The notes beneath the pieces were generated by a model, which was given only the letters and a program-made list of their open reading frames with translations, ran no database searches and was not told the DNA's origin. Positions 14,287 to 21,470 of a DNA stretch of 24,318 nucleotides are shown piece by piece. The first letter of the stretch is position 1. The number at the start of each line of letters is the position of its first letter. This stretch comes from a virus. The DNA lies in IMG/VR virus record IMGVR_UViG_3300038701_003241, positions 1-24,318 of that record; one strand, 5' to 3'. Position numbers and translations under genes: made by a program.

Positions 14287-14385
14287 ATGGGGCGCACCTT
14301 CCACCCCGAGCAGCTGGAAGACAGCGGGGTGAAGGTCACCAATGACCGCGGGAAAGCCCATCCGTGGCGACCTACTCGCTTATAG
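14287..14385 (+). other. Possible 32-codon micro-ORF or gene remnant
   Basis: An ATG at 14287 opens 32 GC-rich codons (RTFHPEQLEDSG, then TNDRGKAHPWRPT) ending at TAG 14383-14385. The stretch has GC-rich, coding-like composition unlike the A/T-rich cargo gene just before it, and overlaps nothing else. It may be a scar of an ancestral gene cut by cargo insertion. There is no ribosome-binding site, so it may not be translated. Confidence 0.2.
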
Positions 14386-14387
14386 AT

Positions 14388-14852
14388 TTATTGAGCTTGC
14401 AGCAGTGCATTCAACTTGGCCCGTCCCACGCGTTCCAGTTTCTCTCGAGCAAACGGCGCCAGCTTCGCGTTCTTGCTGTTGCCGATGAAGGGCAGCATCG
14501 GCCGCGCCGGGATGCGCTTTTTCGTGGATCCAAATTGATGCACCGCGGCATACGGGCGGTCGCTCTTGATCGTCACACTTGCCCGGCCGTGGGTGAGATC
14601 GGGCCGCACCCAGGAGCGCCACAACAAAAGGTCACGCTTCAGGATCGCACCGGATTTACCGGCCGCCAGCTTTTCCTTCACGGTGCTCGGTTTCAGCGCC
14701 GGCCACGGCACCACCCGCAGACTGGGATTGTTGAACGACCGCGCCGCGATCGATGCCAGCTGGAGCCCCATCGCCTCGAGCACCGGCTTTGGGTCCTCGG
14801 CCTTCCGGGCGATACGGCGAAGACCAGGCGAAATGAAATCACGAACTATCAC
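14388..14852 (-). CDS. Phage virion morphogenesis protein, Mu gpG-like
   Basis: 154 residues with a GTG start at 14852 chosen because AGGAGG lies seven bases upstream. The C-terminal half shows the phage virion morphogenesis/tail completion signature: YAAVHQFGSTKKRIPARPML followed by PF. The N-terminal half is helical (LRRIARKAEDPKPVLEAMGL) and contains RSFNNPSLRVVPWPALKPST. These proteins act in tail completion and head-tail joining. In Mu, gpG follows gpF. Here SNase, two small genes and the TIR cassette are interposed between the MuF gene and this one. Confidence 0.85.
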   Translation of the reverse strand: MIVRDFISPGLRRIARKAEDPKPVLEAMGLQLASIAARSFNNPSLRVVPWPALKPSTVKEKLAAGKSGAILKRDLLLWRSWVRPDLTHGRASVTIKSDRPYAAVHQFGSTKKRIPARPMLPFIGNSKNAKLAPFAREKLERVGRAKLNALLQAQ

Positions 14853-14918
14853 GAAGTTTCCTCCTAATTTGGATGCTTTGTTACTGCAAGCTCAGCTGAC
14901 TCTCAGATCATACCGAGG

Positions 14919-15368
14919 ATGATCGAAACGGAAAAGGATATCAAAAACGTTGTGGATGAACTCTACTGGACGGCTGGTGCGGTATCTCCTCAGAACAAAG
15001 TCAAAAAGAAATTCGAAACAGTATCATGGCTCGTCGCGGATCAAGGCTGGTGGACAGTTCGCAATTTAACTGTCTCCCTCTACTCGAAACGATGCGTGCG
15101 GTTTACTAATCACGGTTGGCATCGGATCCCGAAGTCACTTTGGCCGTTCCAATTGCCAGCCGACGACGGGGCGACTAGTTTCGAGATAACAGCCCACGAC
15201 ACAGAGCTATCTCGACCATTTTTCGAGCTTTTGATGCGGGCAGTGATTGATCCCAGTAAAGAGTTCAAAGCCCCACATTTCGTGGGAGGCAAATGCACTC
15301 CTTCATATGCTTGGACGATCAAGGCTTCCGAACAATACGAGCGAAACCAAAATCCGAGGACTAAGTAA
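14919..15368 (+). CDS. Unknown partner protein of the TIR gene
   Basis: 149 residues, A/T-rich, opposite in direction to the phage genes. No signal peptide or membrane helix. An N-terminal helix (IETEKDIKNVVDELYWTAGA) is followed by a Trp-rich region (WLVADQGWWTVRNLTVSLYS, HGWHRIPKSLWPFQ) and a mixed region with FEITAHDTELSRPFFELLMR. The stop codon is directly followed by the GTG of the TIR gene, and GAGG inside its last codons serves as that gene's ribosome-binding site, so the two are translationally coupled. I do not recognise the family. In TIR-based defence pairs the partner is often the sensor or regulator, which is the working inference here. Confidence 0.7.
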   Translation: MIETEKDIKNVVDELYWTAGAVSPQNKVKKKFETVSWLVADQGWWTVRNLTVSLYSKRCVRFTNHGWHRIPKSLWPFQLPADDGATSFEITAHDTELSRPFFELLMRAVIDPSKEFKAPHFVGGKCTPSYAWTIKASEQYERNQNPRTK

Positions 15369-15821
15369 GTGAAGGTCTTCATAAGTTACTCCTCCATCGA
15401 CTTGACCTTCGCCCGCAAGGCAAAGGCCTACATAGAGTCTGCCGGATACACAGCCTATGTTTCCGAGTTTGATATGTCAGCGGGGACAAAATTGACCGAT
15501 GAGCTAAAGGTCCAGATTCGGAACTCTCAGGCTTTTGTTCTTCTGTGGAGCAAACACGCAAAATCGTCTGAGTGGGTTTCTCAAGAAATAGGCATAGCTC
15601 AAGGCGATGACATTCCAGTCATTCCAGTTATTCTGGACGATGAACCCTCCCTTCCAGGATTCATAGCAAATCTAAAGTATGTGAGAGCCGCAGACGATTC
15701 TGAAAAAGCCCTCAAGGATCTGAGGAATGCGGTTACATCGCAATTGGAAAAGAAATCGAGCGGCGGACTGATCGTTGCCGCCGTTGTCATTCTACTGCTG
15801 GCGTTGAACACCAAACAGTGA
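15369..15821 (+). CDS. TIR-domain protein with C-terminal membrane anchor
   Basis: 150 residues with a GTG start. Residues 1-125 are a TIR domain: box 1 KVFISYSSID at the N-terminus, the FDMSAGTKLTDELKVQIRNS region, and AFVLLWSKHAKSSEWVSQEI, in which Glu73 of the SxWxxxE motif is the expected NAD+-cleaving residue. Residues about 132-146 (GGLIVAAVVILLLAL) form a short hydrophobic tail, so the protein is probably tail-anchored with the TIR domain in the cytoplasm. Bacterial TIR proteins of defence systems deplete NAD+ or make cyclic nucleotide signals, and membrane-linked TIR effectors are known. The preceding unknown gene is its likely partner. NADase activity is inferred from the intact motif. 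Confidence 0.88.
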   Translation: MKVFISYSSIDLTFARKAKAYIESAGYTAYVSEFDMSAGTKLTDELKVQIRNSQAFVLLWSKHAKSSEWVSQEIGIAQGDDIPVIPVILDDEPSLPGFIANLKYVRAADDSEKALKDLRNAVTSQLEKKSSGGLIVAAVVILLLALNTKQ

Positions 15822-15932
15822 GATCCGAGGACGAGGACCGAAATCAAACACCGTCCAGCCATAGAATTACAATATGGGCAACCTCAGCCGCTAATCAGCA
15901 GTGTCAGTTTTTCTGCATCAGGTGGGTTTGTG

Positions 15933-16325
15933 TCAATAATCCACCTTTTCGACGTAGCCGTGCTCTAACAGAGAGGATCCAAGATCGAGTTCACGCTCAT
16001 CGGTGATCACGATTATCTCCCCCAGCCAGCGGCCGTATTTGCCTTTTTTGTCGTCGTCCGTGCGAAGCGTTACCGACTTGCCCAGGATCATCTCCCGCAC
16101 GCGGTCACGCACCACGAGCCCTTGCTCACGCTCCTCCCCTCGCACCTCGGGAGCATCGTAGAATAGCAACCGGATCTTTTGGTCGACCAAGACCACCCCC
16201 ATGCCGAGATCCACATCCATCGTGAAAGTGTCGCCATCGTAGACGGCCGTGACGGTTGCCGGATAATCGCGGGCCCCAGCTATGATTGCGATCGCGAGAA
16301 ACGAGAGAATCACTCGAGCTTTCAT
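15933..16325 (-). CDS. Exported SNase-fold thermonuclease
   Basis: 130 residues with a signal peptide (MKARVILSFLAIAIIAGA) and a compact staphylococcal-nuclease domain. The catalytic set is present: DGDTF at 30-34, R52, D57 and E60 within IRLLFYDAPEV, and R99 within KYGRWLGEI. The family cleaves DNA and RNA with Ca2+. Its start overlaps the stop of the upstream 116-residue gene by four bases (ATGA), so it is part of that operon. A periplasmic nuclease could destroy incoming DNA of competing phages or scavenge nucleotides. It converges on the TIR gene with about 110 bases between them, in which I see no clear terminator. Confidence 0.88.
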   Translation of the reverse strand: MKARVILSFLAIAIIAGARDYPATVTAVYDGDTFTMDVDLGMGVVLVDQKIRLLFYDAPEVRGEEREQGLVVRDRVREMILGKSVTLRTDDDKKGKYGRWLGEIIVITDERELDLGSSLLEHGYVEKVDY

Positions 16326-16672
16326 GATGCCTCCTGCAGTTGGTAGAGCTTATGCCAGAGTTGCGCATAGGCCGATGATTTTTCGTCCTGGTCTTCCCGC
16401 TGATGGATACGGCCTTTGAAGTTCGAGTAGTCGATATCCTCGGCCACTGCGACCATGAGTTCACAGAGCTGGTCGCGATTGATGACGATACGCCAGCGGT
16501 AGTCCGCCGGGGGCGGGCTGCGGTGGATCGTCCAATCAAGGGCCGCGGTATCCATGCAGGCGGCGACTTGTTTTAGATTTTCAAGGTCCTCGCGCTTGCG
16601 AGCGCGGACGTGGATCTCGTCTTCGGATTTATGGGAGACGGAATAGAATCCGTTTTGAGTGCACAGCCACAT
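16322..16672 (-). CDS. Conserved small protein (MWLCT family), possible immunity or accessory protein
   Basis: 116 residues from ATG 16672, with AAGGAG ten bases upstream, preferred over the in-frame start at 16714. The opening MWLCTQNGFYSVSHKSEDEI, then HVRARKREDLENLK, and the ending RWRIVINRDQLCELMVAVAE with DYSNFKGRIHQRE match a small family I have seen as hypothetical proteins in many bacteria and mobile elements; no function is known to me. It begins two bases after the preceding stop and overlaps the nuclease start. Position behind the MuF effector gene suggests a link to it. Confidence 0.65.
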   Translation of the reverse strand: MWLCTQNGFYSVSHKSEDEIHVRARKREDLENLKQVAACMDTAALDWTIHRSPPPADYRWRIVINRDQLCELMVAVAEDIDYSNFKGRIHQREDQDEKSSAYAQLWHKLYQLQEAS

Positions 16673-16674
16673 GA

Positions 16675-17043
16675 TCAGGCGTCTCCTTTCCGCAGTGCGA
16701 TTTCGGCACGCCAAAACTGCTGCCAGTCCTCAGTATCGCGCAGAGCAATCCACCGCTGCAGCCCATCGGTCGGGATGTCTTCGTCGGGCAGGATTGTCGC
16801 CATGTATTCGCCGTCGGCCGAGGCGAGATCGATCTCGGGGCTGTCACCGTCGGTTTCGATCGTGGCGGCCGGGATCAGGTGCACGTGCCCTTGGTGCTCG
16901 GCACCGAGTTCGGCGATCATCAGGCCGTGGCCCGGCAGCCACTCGGCCGCGCCCAGGTGGATCGGCTGCGGGCTTTCTGCCCGATAGAGCGAGGCGCCAT
17001 TATCGATCAGCTTGTTGAGAAATGAGAGGATGTATTCGGTCAT
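16675..17043 (-). CDS. Small protein directly downstream of MuF, candidate immunity protein
   Basis: 122 residues, acidic, with no signal or membrane segment: MTEYILSFLNKLIDNGASLY, PQPIHLGAAEWLPGHGLMIA, then HLIPAATIETDGDSPEIDL and ILPDEDIPTDGLQRWIALRD. It starts 16 bases after the MuF stop. Immunity proteins of polymorphic toxins are typically small, acidic and encoded immediately downstream of the toxin, which fits. I do not recognise the family. Structural or regulatory roles remain possible. Confidence 0.6.
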   Translation of the reverse strand: MTEYILSFLNKLIDNGASLYRAESPQPIHLGAAEWLPGHGLMIAELGAEHQGHVHLIPAATIETDGDSPEIDLASADGEYMATILPDEDIPTDGLQRWIALRDTEDWQQFWRAEIALRKGDA

Positions 17044-17059
17044 CTTTGCAGGGGTGGTA

Positions 17060-20000
17060 TTATTTGGTTACGATGCGCACGACGTCCTCGAGACTGCGGC
17101 CATCGGGCAGCTCGGTGTAGCCGTGCTTTTTGAAAATGGAGAGCACCTGGCTGCGCTCGGCCGCGCTGCCAGCGTTGATGGTGTCGACGTCCTCGAGCAG
17201 GTGGAAACCGTTTTTGAAGATCGTCTCGTTGGATCCCACCCCAGCATGTTTCTTGAAATCTTCAACCGAGACGCCGCGGGCCGTGCGTGGATCCTTCACA
17301 TATGCGTTCATCCCGGCCGGTCTCACGTCACCAAATTTGTCGCCCCCATAGCTGACCGCATCGAGCCGCGACAGGTTGCCCACCTTGAAGGTGATGCCCC
17401 GGCGCCGATTGGCCAATAGCTTCGATTGGATCCGCGTGAAGAAGTAGCTGGCCCCGCCGGTCGACAAATCCGTGCCGGGGCTCATCCCGGAGTTGATCGG
17501 CACACCGATCCGCAGACGCTCCACGGTGGGGGTCACCTGGGCGCCGCCTTCCAACCAGCTCTCAATGACCTCGGGCAGCTTGCCGGCAAGATTGTGGTGG
17601 AGGGTGTGATCGGCCAGTTGCTGCTCGATTTGCTCCCGCGGCAGGTCCCACCGGTCCCACCGCCGCCAGCCGTAGCCGAACGCATTCTCAGCCCCGTCAA
17701 AGGCAAAGGCCCGGCCGTCGGCCAGGTCGATTTTCAGCCGTTTGTTAATGAAAGTCTTCAGCTTCGTGACCTTGGCCGCGTCATCGATCTCCTCGGCCAT
17801 CACGGCCGCCCAGGCCTTGCGCTTCGCGGGCGTAAGCTGCTTGTGCATGAAGTCGAGATTGCGCGCCAGATAGGTCAGCTCACGCCGGGCCGCCGTGGCC
17901 GGGGCGATGTCCACGCCCAGGGCTTTGGCCGCATCGGCCGCGCTCTCGATCGTGGCGAGTCCACCGCGACCCGGCATGGCCACTTCGACCACCCCCCGCA
18001 GCGCAAACGGGGCCTCGTCGTCATCCGGCAGGATCAGCCGCACCTGACCGCCGCGGCCATCGGTGCCGCCCAGGGCGCTGCGCACTTCGTAGAGTCGGGT
18101 CCCTTCGTCGACCTCGGCAAAACCGCGGCGGCGTGACTTGGCGGTGTAGGCCCAGGGCGAGCGGGCCAGCGTGAGCGAGGAGTCTCCGGCTTTGATCTGC
18201 GGCGCCGGCGGTTGGTAGGCGGCCAACATCTTGGGTTGGCGTTGCTCGGCGATTGCTTTTTCGAGCTCCTCAATGATCTCGAGATAGTGGGCCTTCATCC
18301 CGGCCGGTTCTTTTGTGAGCTCCTTTTTGAGGGTGGCGAGGATCCCGGTCTTGGCCGGTTTGTAGACGCCGTCGCCCGCGTGGTAGCCCACGTGCTTGAT
18401 GACGGGCAACAGCCGACCCCAATAGTTGTCGGCCATGGGCTTGAGTGCATTCAAGCCGGTGTGGGTTTTGCGGACGGCCGCGCCGCCGGTCTCCGTGAGT
18501 TTGAACCGGGCGATGGTGTAGTCCTGCCCTCCGCGACGCTCATGATACCAGAGCACCTGCAGGTCCTCGATCATATCGCGATCGCCCAAGTGTGACTTGC
18601 CGAGGATCCGGGCATCGGCCACCTGCTGAGCAAATTCCGCGGTGAAGGTGTTCGCCGGTAGGATGCGTTGCTCGAGATCGGCGAGGCGGGCCGCGAGCAG
18701 TTCGCGCAGATCCTCCGGCGCCGCCGCGAGGATGGCGCTGCGCTGCTTGACCAGGGCTTGCACCTGATCACGCAACTCGGCCTCGGAGATCCCGCCAAAG
18801 ACGCGCGCGGCCGCGGGGTTGATTTTGGCATCGCGCAGCGAGTCGAGCTCCAACACTTCGCGACCGAAGGCCGCTTTGCGGGCCCCCTGGGCGCGGAAGC
18901 GCAGGGAACCACCGTTGTCGATCCGCCAGATCTTGCCCTTGGCGTCCACCAGCATGTTGTCCAAGTCGAGTCCCACCACATCGTAGTTGGCCAGCAACGC
19001 ATCGGTGGCCAGCTGCTGCCGGGCGCTCTGCAGGATGGCTTGGCGCTGCGCGGGCTTGGCCGCGGCTAGGGCATCCTTGAGGGTGCGACCTTCAATAAAC
19101 TCGGCCAGCTTCACCGGCGCTCCGGAGGCATCGGTGTAGAGCTTGGCGGCCGGCACGTCGGCGCCGGCGGCGCGGTAGAGTTGATCGGCGGCAAACTCTT
19201 CGCGCAGGTGCTCGGCCGAATTGCCCCGCTTGCGCACGAAGCGCCGGCCGCTGGTATCTTCGACCAGCTCGGCCCCGGTGGATCCACCCAGGCGTTGCAC
19301 GACCTTCAGCTTGTCCAGATCGGGCCAGCCATCGCCGGTCGGCGGCTCGGGTGGCAGTTGCTCCTGCAGCCACTCCCACACCGTGCCACGGCGGCCGAGT
19401 TTTTGGGACTTCGACCAATTTTCAAACCAGGCCCATGCCTCCGGGTTGTCCTGGTAGCGGGCGCGCAATTGTTTTTCGGTGAGTCGCAGATCTCCGGGGT
19501 GCCAATGAAACCCACTCCCACCCTGCTTCTCTCGGGGGCTGCGCATATCGAAGCTGCGCGGCACGCCGTCGACCTCGGCCATGAGCGTGCCGGTTTGCTC
19601 GAGCTTCTTGAGAGTATCGCCCTCCACCACCTTGCGGGCCTCGGGCACGCGCTTGGCGTCCTCCTGGCGGATATCCTCCAGATCGTCGGTCGAGATCGGC
19701 ACGACCTGGCACCGGCAGCCGAACTCCCACGGCGGATAGTGCGCTTGCCAGAAAGTCGAGTTCGCCGGCAGCACTTTGCCGTCGAGAGCGGCATGCGTGG
19801 GCCGCACGCGAGAATCCTCCGCACTTTGATACTGCCAGTAGGGAAACACATCGCGCTGCCGGTCCATCACCTCGTAGGCGGCGGCACCATAGGCTTGATA
19901 GCCGTGGATCCGCAGCAGCAGCTCGGCCCGGCGCTTGGCCCGCTCGGGTTCGAGCCAGGGGATGAGATCGGCGACGACCCCTTTTTTCACCTCATCCCAA

Positions 20001-20200
20001 TTGGCCCCCTCCGGCAGCTTGGCGATCCGCGACCTGGCCCGGGCGATCACGGTCGTGCTCTCGACGCCGGTGATCGTGATCGCCCGCGCTCGCACCTCCG
20101 GCAGCAACCGCTGAAACACCTCGGCCGACACAGCGGTCTTGCTGCGCACAAACTTGGCGGCAGTTTTGTGGGGAGCAGGTGCGTGGAGAAATTTAGGCAT
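17060..20200 (-). CDS. MuF head protein fused to kinase-like and C-terminal effector-like domains
   Basis: 1046 residues. Residues 1-170 are the Mu gpF/SPP1 gp7 minor head domain, with the hallmark QYQSAEDSRVRPTHAALDGK (124-142) and WEFGCRCQVVPI. Residues about 296-445 look like a HipA/phosphoinositide-kinase type domain: a FVRKRG lysine (K324), the helix EEFAADQLYRAAG, a hinge-like KLAEFIEGRTL, and a catalytic-loop-like DVVGLDLDN (D407 to N415) followed by RIDNGG (D428). Residues about 885-1046 hold RLRIGVP, LSTGGASYFFTRI and SNETIFKNG, faintly like the Arg, Ser-Thr and Glu motifs of ADP-ribosyltransferases. MuF proteins with polymorphic C-termini are known in temperate phages and may enter the host with DNA. 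The downstream small genes are candidate immunity genes. Confidence 0.82.
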   Translation of the reverse strand: MPKFLHAPAPHKTAAKFVRSKTAVSAEVFQRLLPEVRARAITITGVESTTVIARARSRIAKLPEGANWDEVKKGVVADLIPWLEPERAKRRAELLLRIHGYQAYGAAAYEVMDRQRDVFPYWQYQSAEDSRVRPTHAALDGKVLPANSTFWQAHYPPWEFGCRCQVVPISTDDLEDIRQEDAKRVPEARKVVEGDTLKKLEQTGTLMAEVDGVPRSFDMRSPREKQGGSGFHWHPGDLRLTEKQLRARYQDNPEAWAWFENWSKSQKLGRRGTVWEWLQEQLPPEPPTGDGWPDLDKLKVVQRLGGSTGAELVEDTSGRRFVRKRGNSAEHLREEFAADQLYRAAGADVPAAKLYTDASGAPVKLAEFIEGRTLKDALAAAKPAQRQAILQSARQQLATDALLANYDVVGLDLDNMLVDAKGKIWRIDNGGSLRFRAQGARKAAFGREVLELDSLRDAKINPAAARVFGGISEAELRDQVQALVKQRSAILAAAPEDLRELLAARLADLEQRILPANTFTAEFAQQVADARILGKSHLGDRDMIEDLQVLWYHERRGGQDYTIARFKLTETGGAAVRKTHTGLNALKPMADNYWGRLLPVIKHVGYHAGDGVYKPAKTGILATLKKELTKEPAGMKAHYLEIIEELEKAIAEQRQPKMLAAYQPPAPQIKAGDSSLTLARSPWAYTAKSRRRGFAEVDEGTRLYEVRSALGGTDGRGGQVRLILPDDDEAPFALRGVVEVAMPGRGGLATIESAADAAKALGVDIAPATAARRELTYLARNLDFMHKQLTPAKRKAWAAVMAEEIDDAAKVTKLKTFINKRLKIDLADGRAFAFDGAENAFGYGWRRWDRWDLPREQIEQQLADHTLHHNLAGKLPEVIESWLEGGAQVTPTVERLRIGVPINSGMSPGTDLSTGGASYFFTRIQSKLLANRRRGITFKVGNLSRLDAVSYGGDKFGDVRPAGMNAYVKDPRTARGVSVEDFKKHAGVGSNETIFKNGFHLLEDVDTINAGSAAERSQVLSIFKKHGYTELPDGRSLEDVVRIVTK

Positions 20201-20204
20201 CGGT

Positions 20205-20225
20205 GAAGTAGCGGGTAGTGAGTAG
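20205..20225. repeat. Heptanucleotide tandem repeat upstream of the MuF gene
   Basis: Three 7-mers on the plus strand, GAAGTAG, CGGGTAG and TGAGTAG, share the ending GTAG and end within a few bases of the MuF start codon. They resemble the 7-mer runs at 3879-3913 and 8683-8717. Confidence 0.55.
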
Positions 20226-20343
20226 GTCAGGAAACTAGAAGCCCCCGCGAAGCCCCGCGAATGGACAAGAAGGCCGGTATCCCGGAAAACGCGTGTCTTG
20301 TGGCGTGGAACGCAGAGGCATGGCTTAAAATCGATTTATGGGG

Positions 20344-20559
20344 TCACAGCGTCGCCACGACGCGCTTCATGCTAACGCGGTCGAGAGACATCCCCATAAA
20401 AGAAGCACTGGCACCCTCGAATCGGTGGGGGCACCACCATTCACCGATCTTCATGGCGTTCTCGAGGGAGTCATGGGCTTCGTCCTCGAACTTGCTGGGG
20501 ACCTCGATGCGCACGAGCTCGCCGTTGTCCAAGACCAGATCGATGTAGGTGGTTTTCAT
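20344..20559 (-). CDS. Small hypothetical protein (71 residues)
   Basis: 71 residues: MKTTYIDLVLDNGELVRIEV, a helix with FEDEAHDSLENAMKIGEW, then WCPHRFEGASASFMGMSLDR. The balanced amino-acid composition with alternating strand and helix suggests a real gene rather than a chance frame. It begins directly after a 9-bp triple repeat and lacks a clear ribosome-binding site. It lies between a small unknown gene and MuF. Function unknown. Confidence 0.6.
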   Translation of the reverse strand: MKTTYIDLVLDNGELVRIEVPSKFEDEAHDSLENAMKIGEWWCPHRFEGASASFMGMSLDRVSMKRVVATL

Positions 20560-20586
20560 TTTCGTGTCTTTCGTGTGTTTCGTGGT
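20560..20586. repeat. Triple 9-bp repeat abutting a start codon
   Basis: Read on the minus strand it is ACCACGAAA, CACACGAAA, GACACGAAA followed immediately by ATG of the 71-residue gene. The CACGAAA core recurs exactly every nine bases. Similar runs precede small genes in several GC-rich environmental bacteria (from memory), so it may be a mobile or regulatory repeat. Confidence 0.7.
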
Positions 20587-20597
20587 TAAAAAAGCGC

Positions 20598-21032
20598 TCA
20601 GTATGAAGCCGTGGTCGCTTCGCGCAGGCGTTCGCGGTTGGTGAGTTTTTGACCGGGTTCCTTTTGATCCCAGAACTCCGGATCAGTCGCCTTGGCGTGG
20701 TGTTGCAGGTAGCTCTGGTAGTTAAACTCGAACACGCCGGGAATCGTCAGCTGGCCTTTCACAAAGCCTGCCCAGATGAGCCGCTTCATCGATTGGCGGG
20801 AGATGCCAATGCCCAGCTTCTGCAGCACCTCGGTTTTAACCGGGAACCACCGCGGCGACACGCGACCGATCAAGCGGAACGTGCCGTCGCCCGCGGGCAC
20901 GACATCGGCCACGACGACCTCGGGCAGGATCGCATCGGGGAGCGATACGATACGTTGCCCCGGCAACACCTCGACCACCGCGCAAGACTTGGCCCCTACG
21001 ACGGGCAGGATCTGTGGAACGGGTTTTCCCAT
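20598..21032 (-). CDS. Small phage protein, possibly DNA-binding
   Basis: 144 residues from the ATG at 21032 (MGKPVPQILPVVGAKSCAVV), chosen because AGGAGG lies ten bases upstream; the ATG at 21041 would have a one-base spacer. A beta N-terminal half (VEVLPGQRIVSLPDAILPEV) is followed by a helical segment with KTEVLQKLGIGISRQSMKRL, which could be an excisionase-like or helix-turn-helix element, and a basic C-terminus NRERLREATTASY. It begins one base after the stop of the winged-helix gene, so the two are coupled. A regulator is the inference from context. Confidence 0.6.
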   Translation of the reverse strand: MGKPVPQILPVVGAKSCAVVEVLPGQRIVSLPDAILPEVVVADVVPAGDGTFRLIGRVSPRWFPVKTEVLQKLGIGISRQSMKRLIWAGFVKGQLTIPGVFEFNYQSYLQHHAKATDPEFWDQKEPGQKLTNRERLREATTASY

Positions 21033-21033
21033 G

Positions 21034-21411
21034 TCAGGCATACCTCCTCTGCTGACTGGGGCGGTCGCTTGAATGCCGCGGCACGTTGAGCCCCGCTTCG
21101 AAAAGCGTGCTCTGCACGCCGACGGTCGCCTCGCGTTTTTTGGTCTGAAAGAAAGCCTCCGCTTCATGCGCGGCCGCGGCCCGGTAGATGCCGGCATGGC
21201 GCACCCCGCCCAGGTGAATCACAAAACCCATCTGCAGCAGCTCGGTCGTGCGCGGCCGCAGCGTGAGGATGGAGATCCCGGAGCGCTCGGCGAGCTGCTC
21301 GGTCGTGCACGGCCCATGCTCCTGCCAGGCAACCAGCACTTCCTCGCGCTTCCCATCGATGGTCTTCTGCACCTGGGCAAACGTAGCATTGCGATAGTCG
21401 ATCGGTTTCAT
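21034..21411 (-). CDS. Winged-helix DNA-binding protein
   Basis: 125 residues with ATG at 21411 preceded by GGAGG at seven bases, a strong site that rules out the upstream in-frame start at 21456. Residues about 30-78 are a winged helix: PCTTEQLAERSGISILTLRP, then RTTELLQMGFVIHLGG and RHAGIYRAAAAH as the wing. The N-terminal helix (TFAQVQKTIDGKREEVLVAW) and the C-terminal tail (SLFEAG, SSDRPSQQRRYA) are outside the fold. This architecture fits a phage transcription factor that senses or sets the early-to-late switch. It is divergent from the plus-strand putAbiC-like gene, with about 60 bases between the starts. Confidence 0.7.
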   Translation of the reverse strand: MKPIDYRNATFAQVQKTIDGKREEVLVAWQEHGPCTTEQLAERSGISILTLRPRTTELLQMGFVIHLGGVRHAGIYRAAAAHEAEAFFQTKKREATVGVQSTLFEAGLNVPRHSSDRPSQQRRYA

Positions 21412-21470
21412 GAGATAACCTCCGATTTTGGGTGCAGAACAACCCGTTTGAGCCAAATGCTCAGCGTGTC

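Noticed and set aside
15822-15932. Terminator between the convergent TIR and nuclease genes
   Set aside because: No stable stem followed by a U-tract could be found in this gap.
19181-20206. 341-codon plus-strand frame opposite the MuF domain
   Set aside because: The minus strand carries the unmistakable MuF signature; the plus frame has no recognisable domain.
20261-20548. 95-codon plus-strand frame opposite the 71-residue gene
   Set aside because: It runs through the 9-bp repeat region's neighbour gene in antisense and lacks a ribosome-binding site; the minus-strand protein has better composition.
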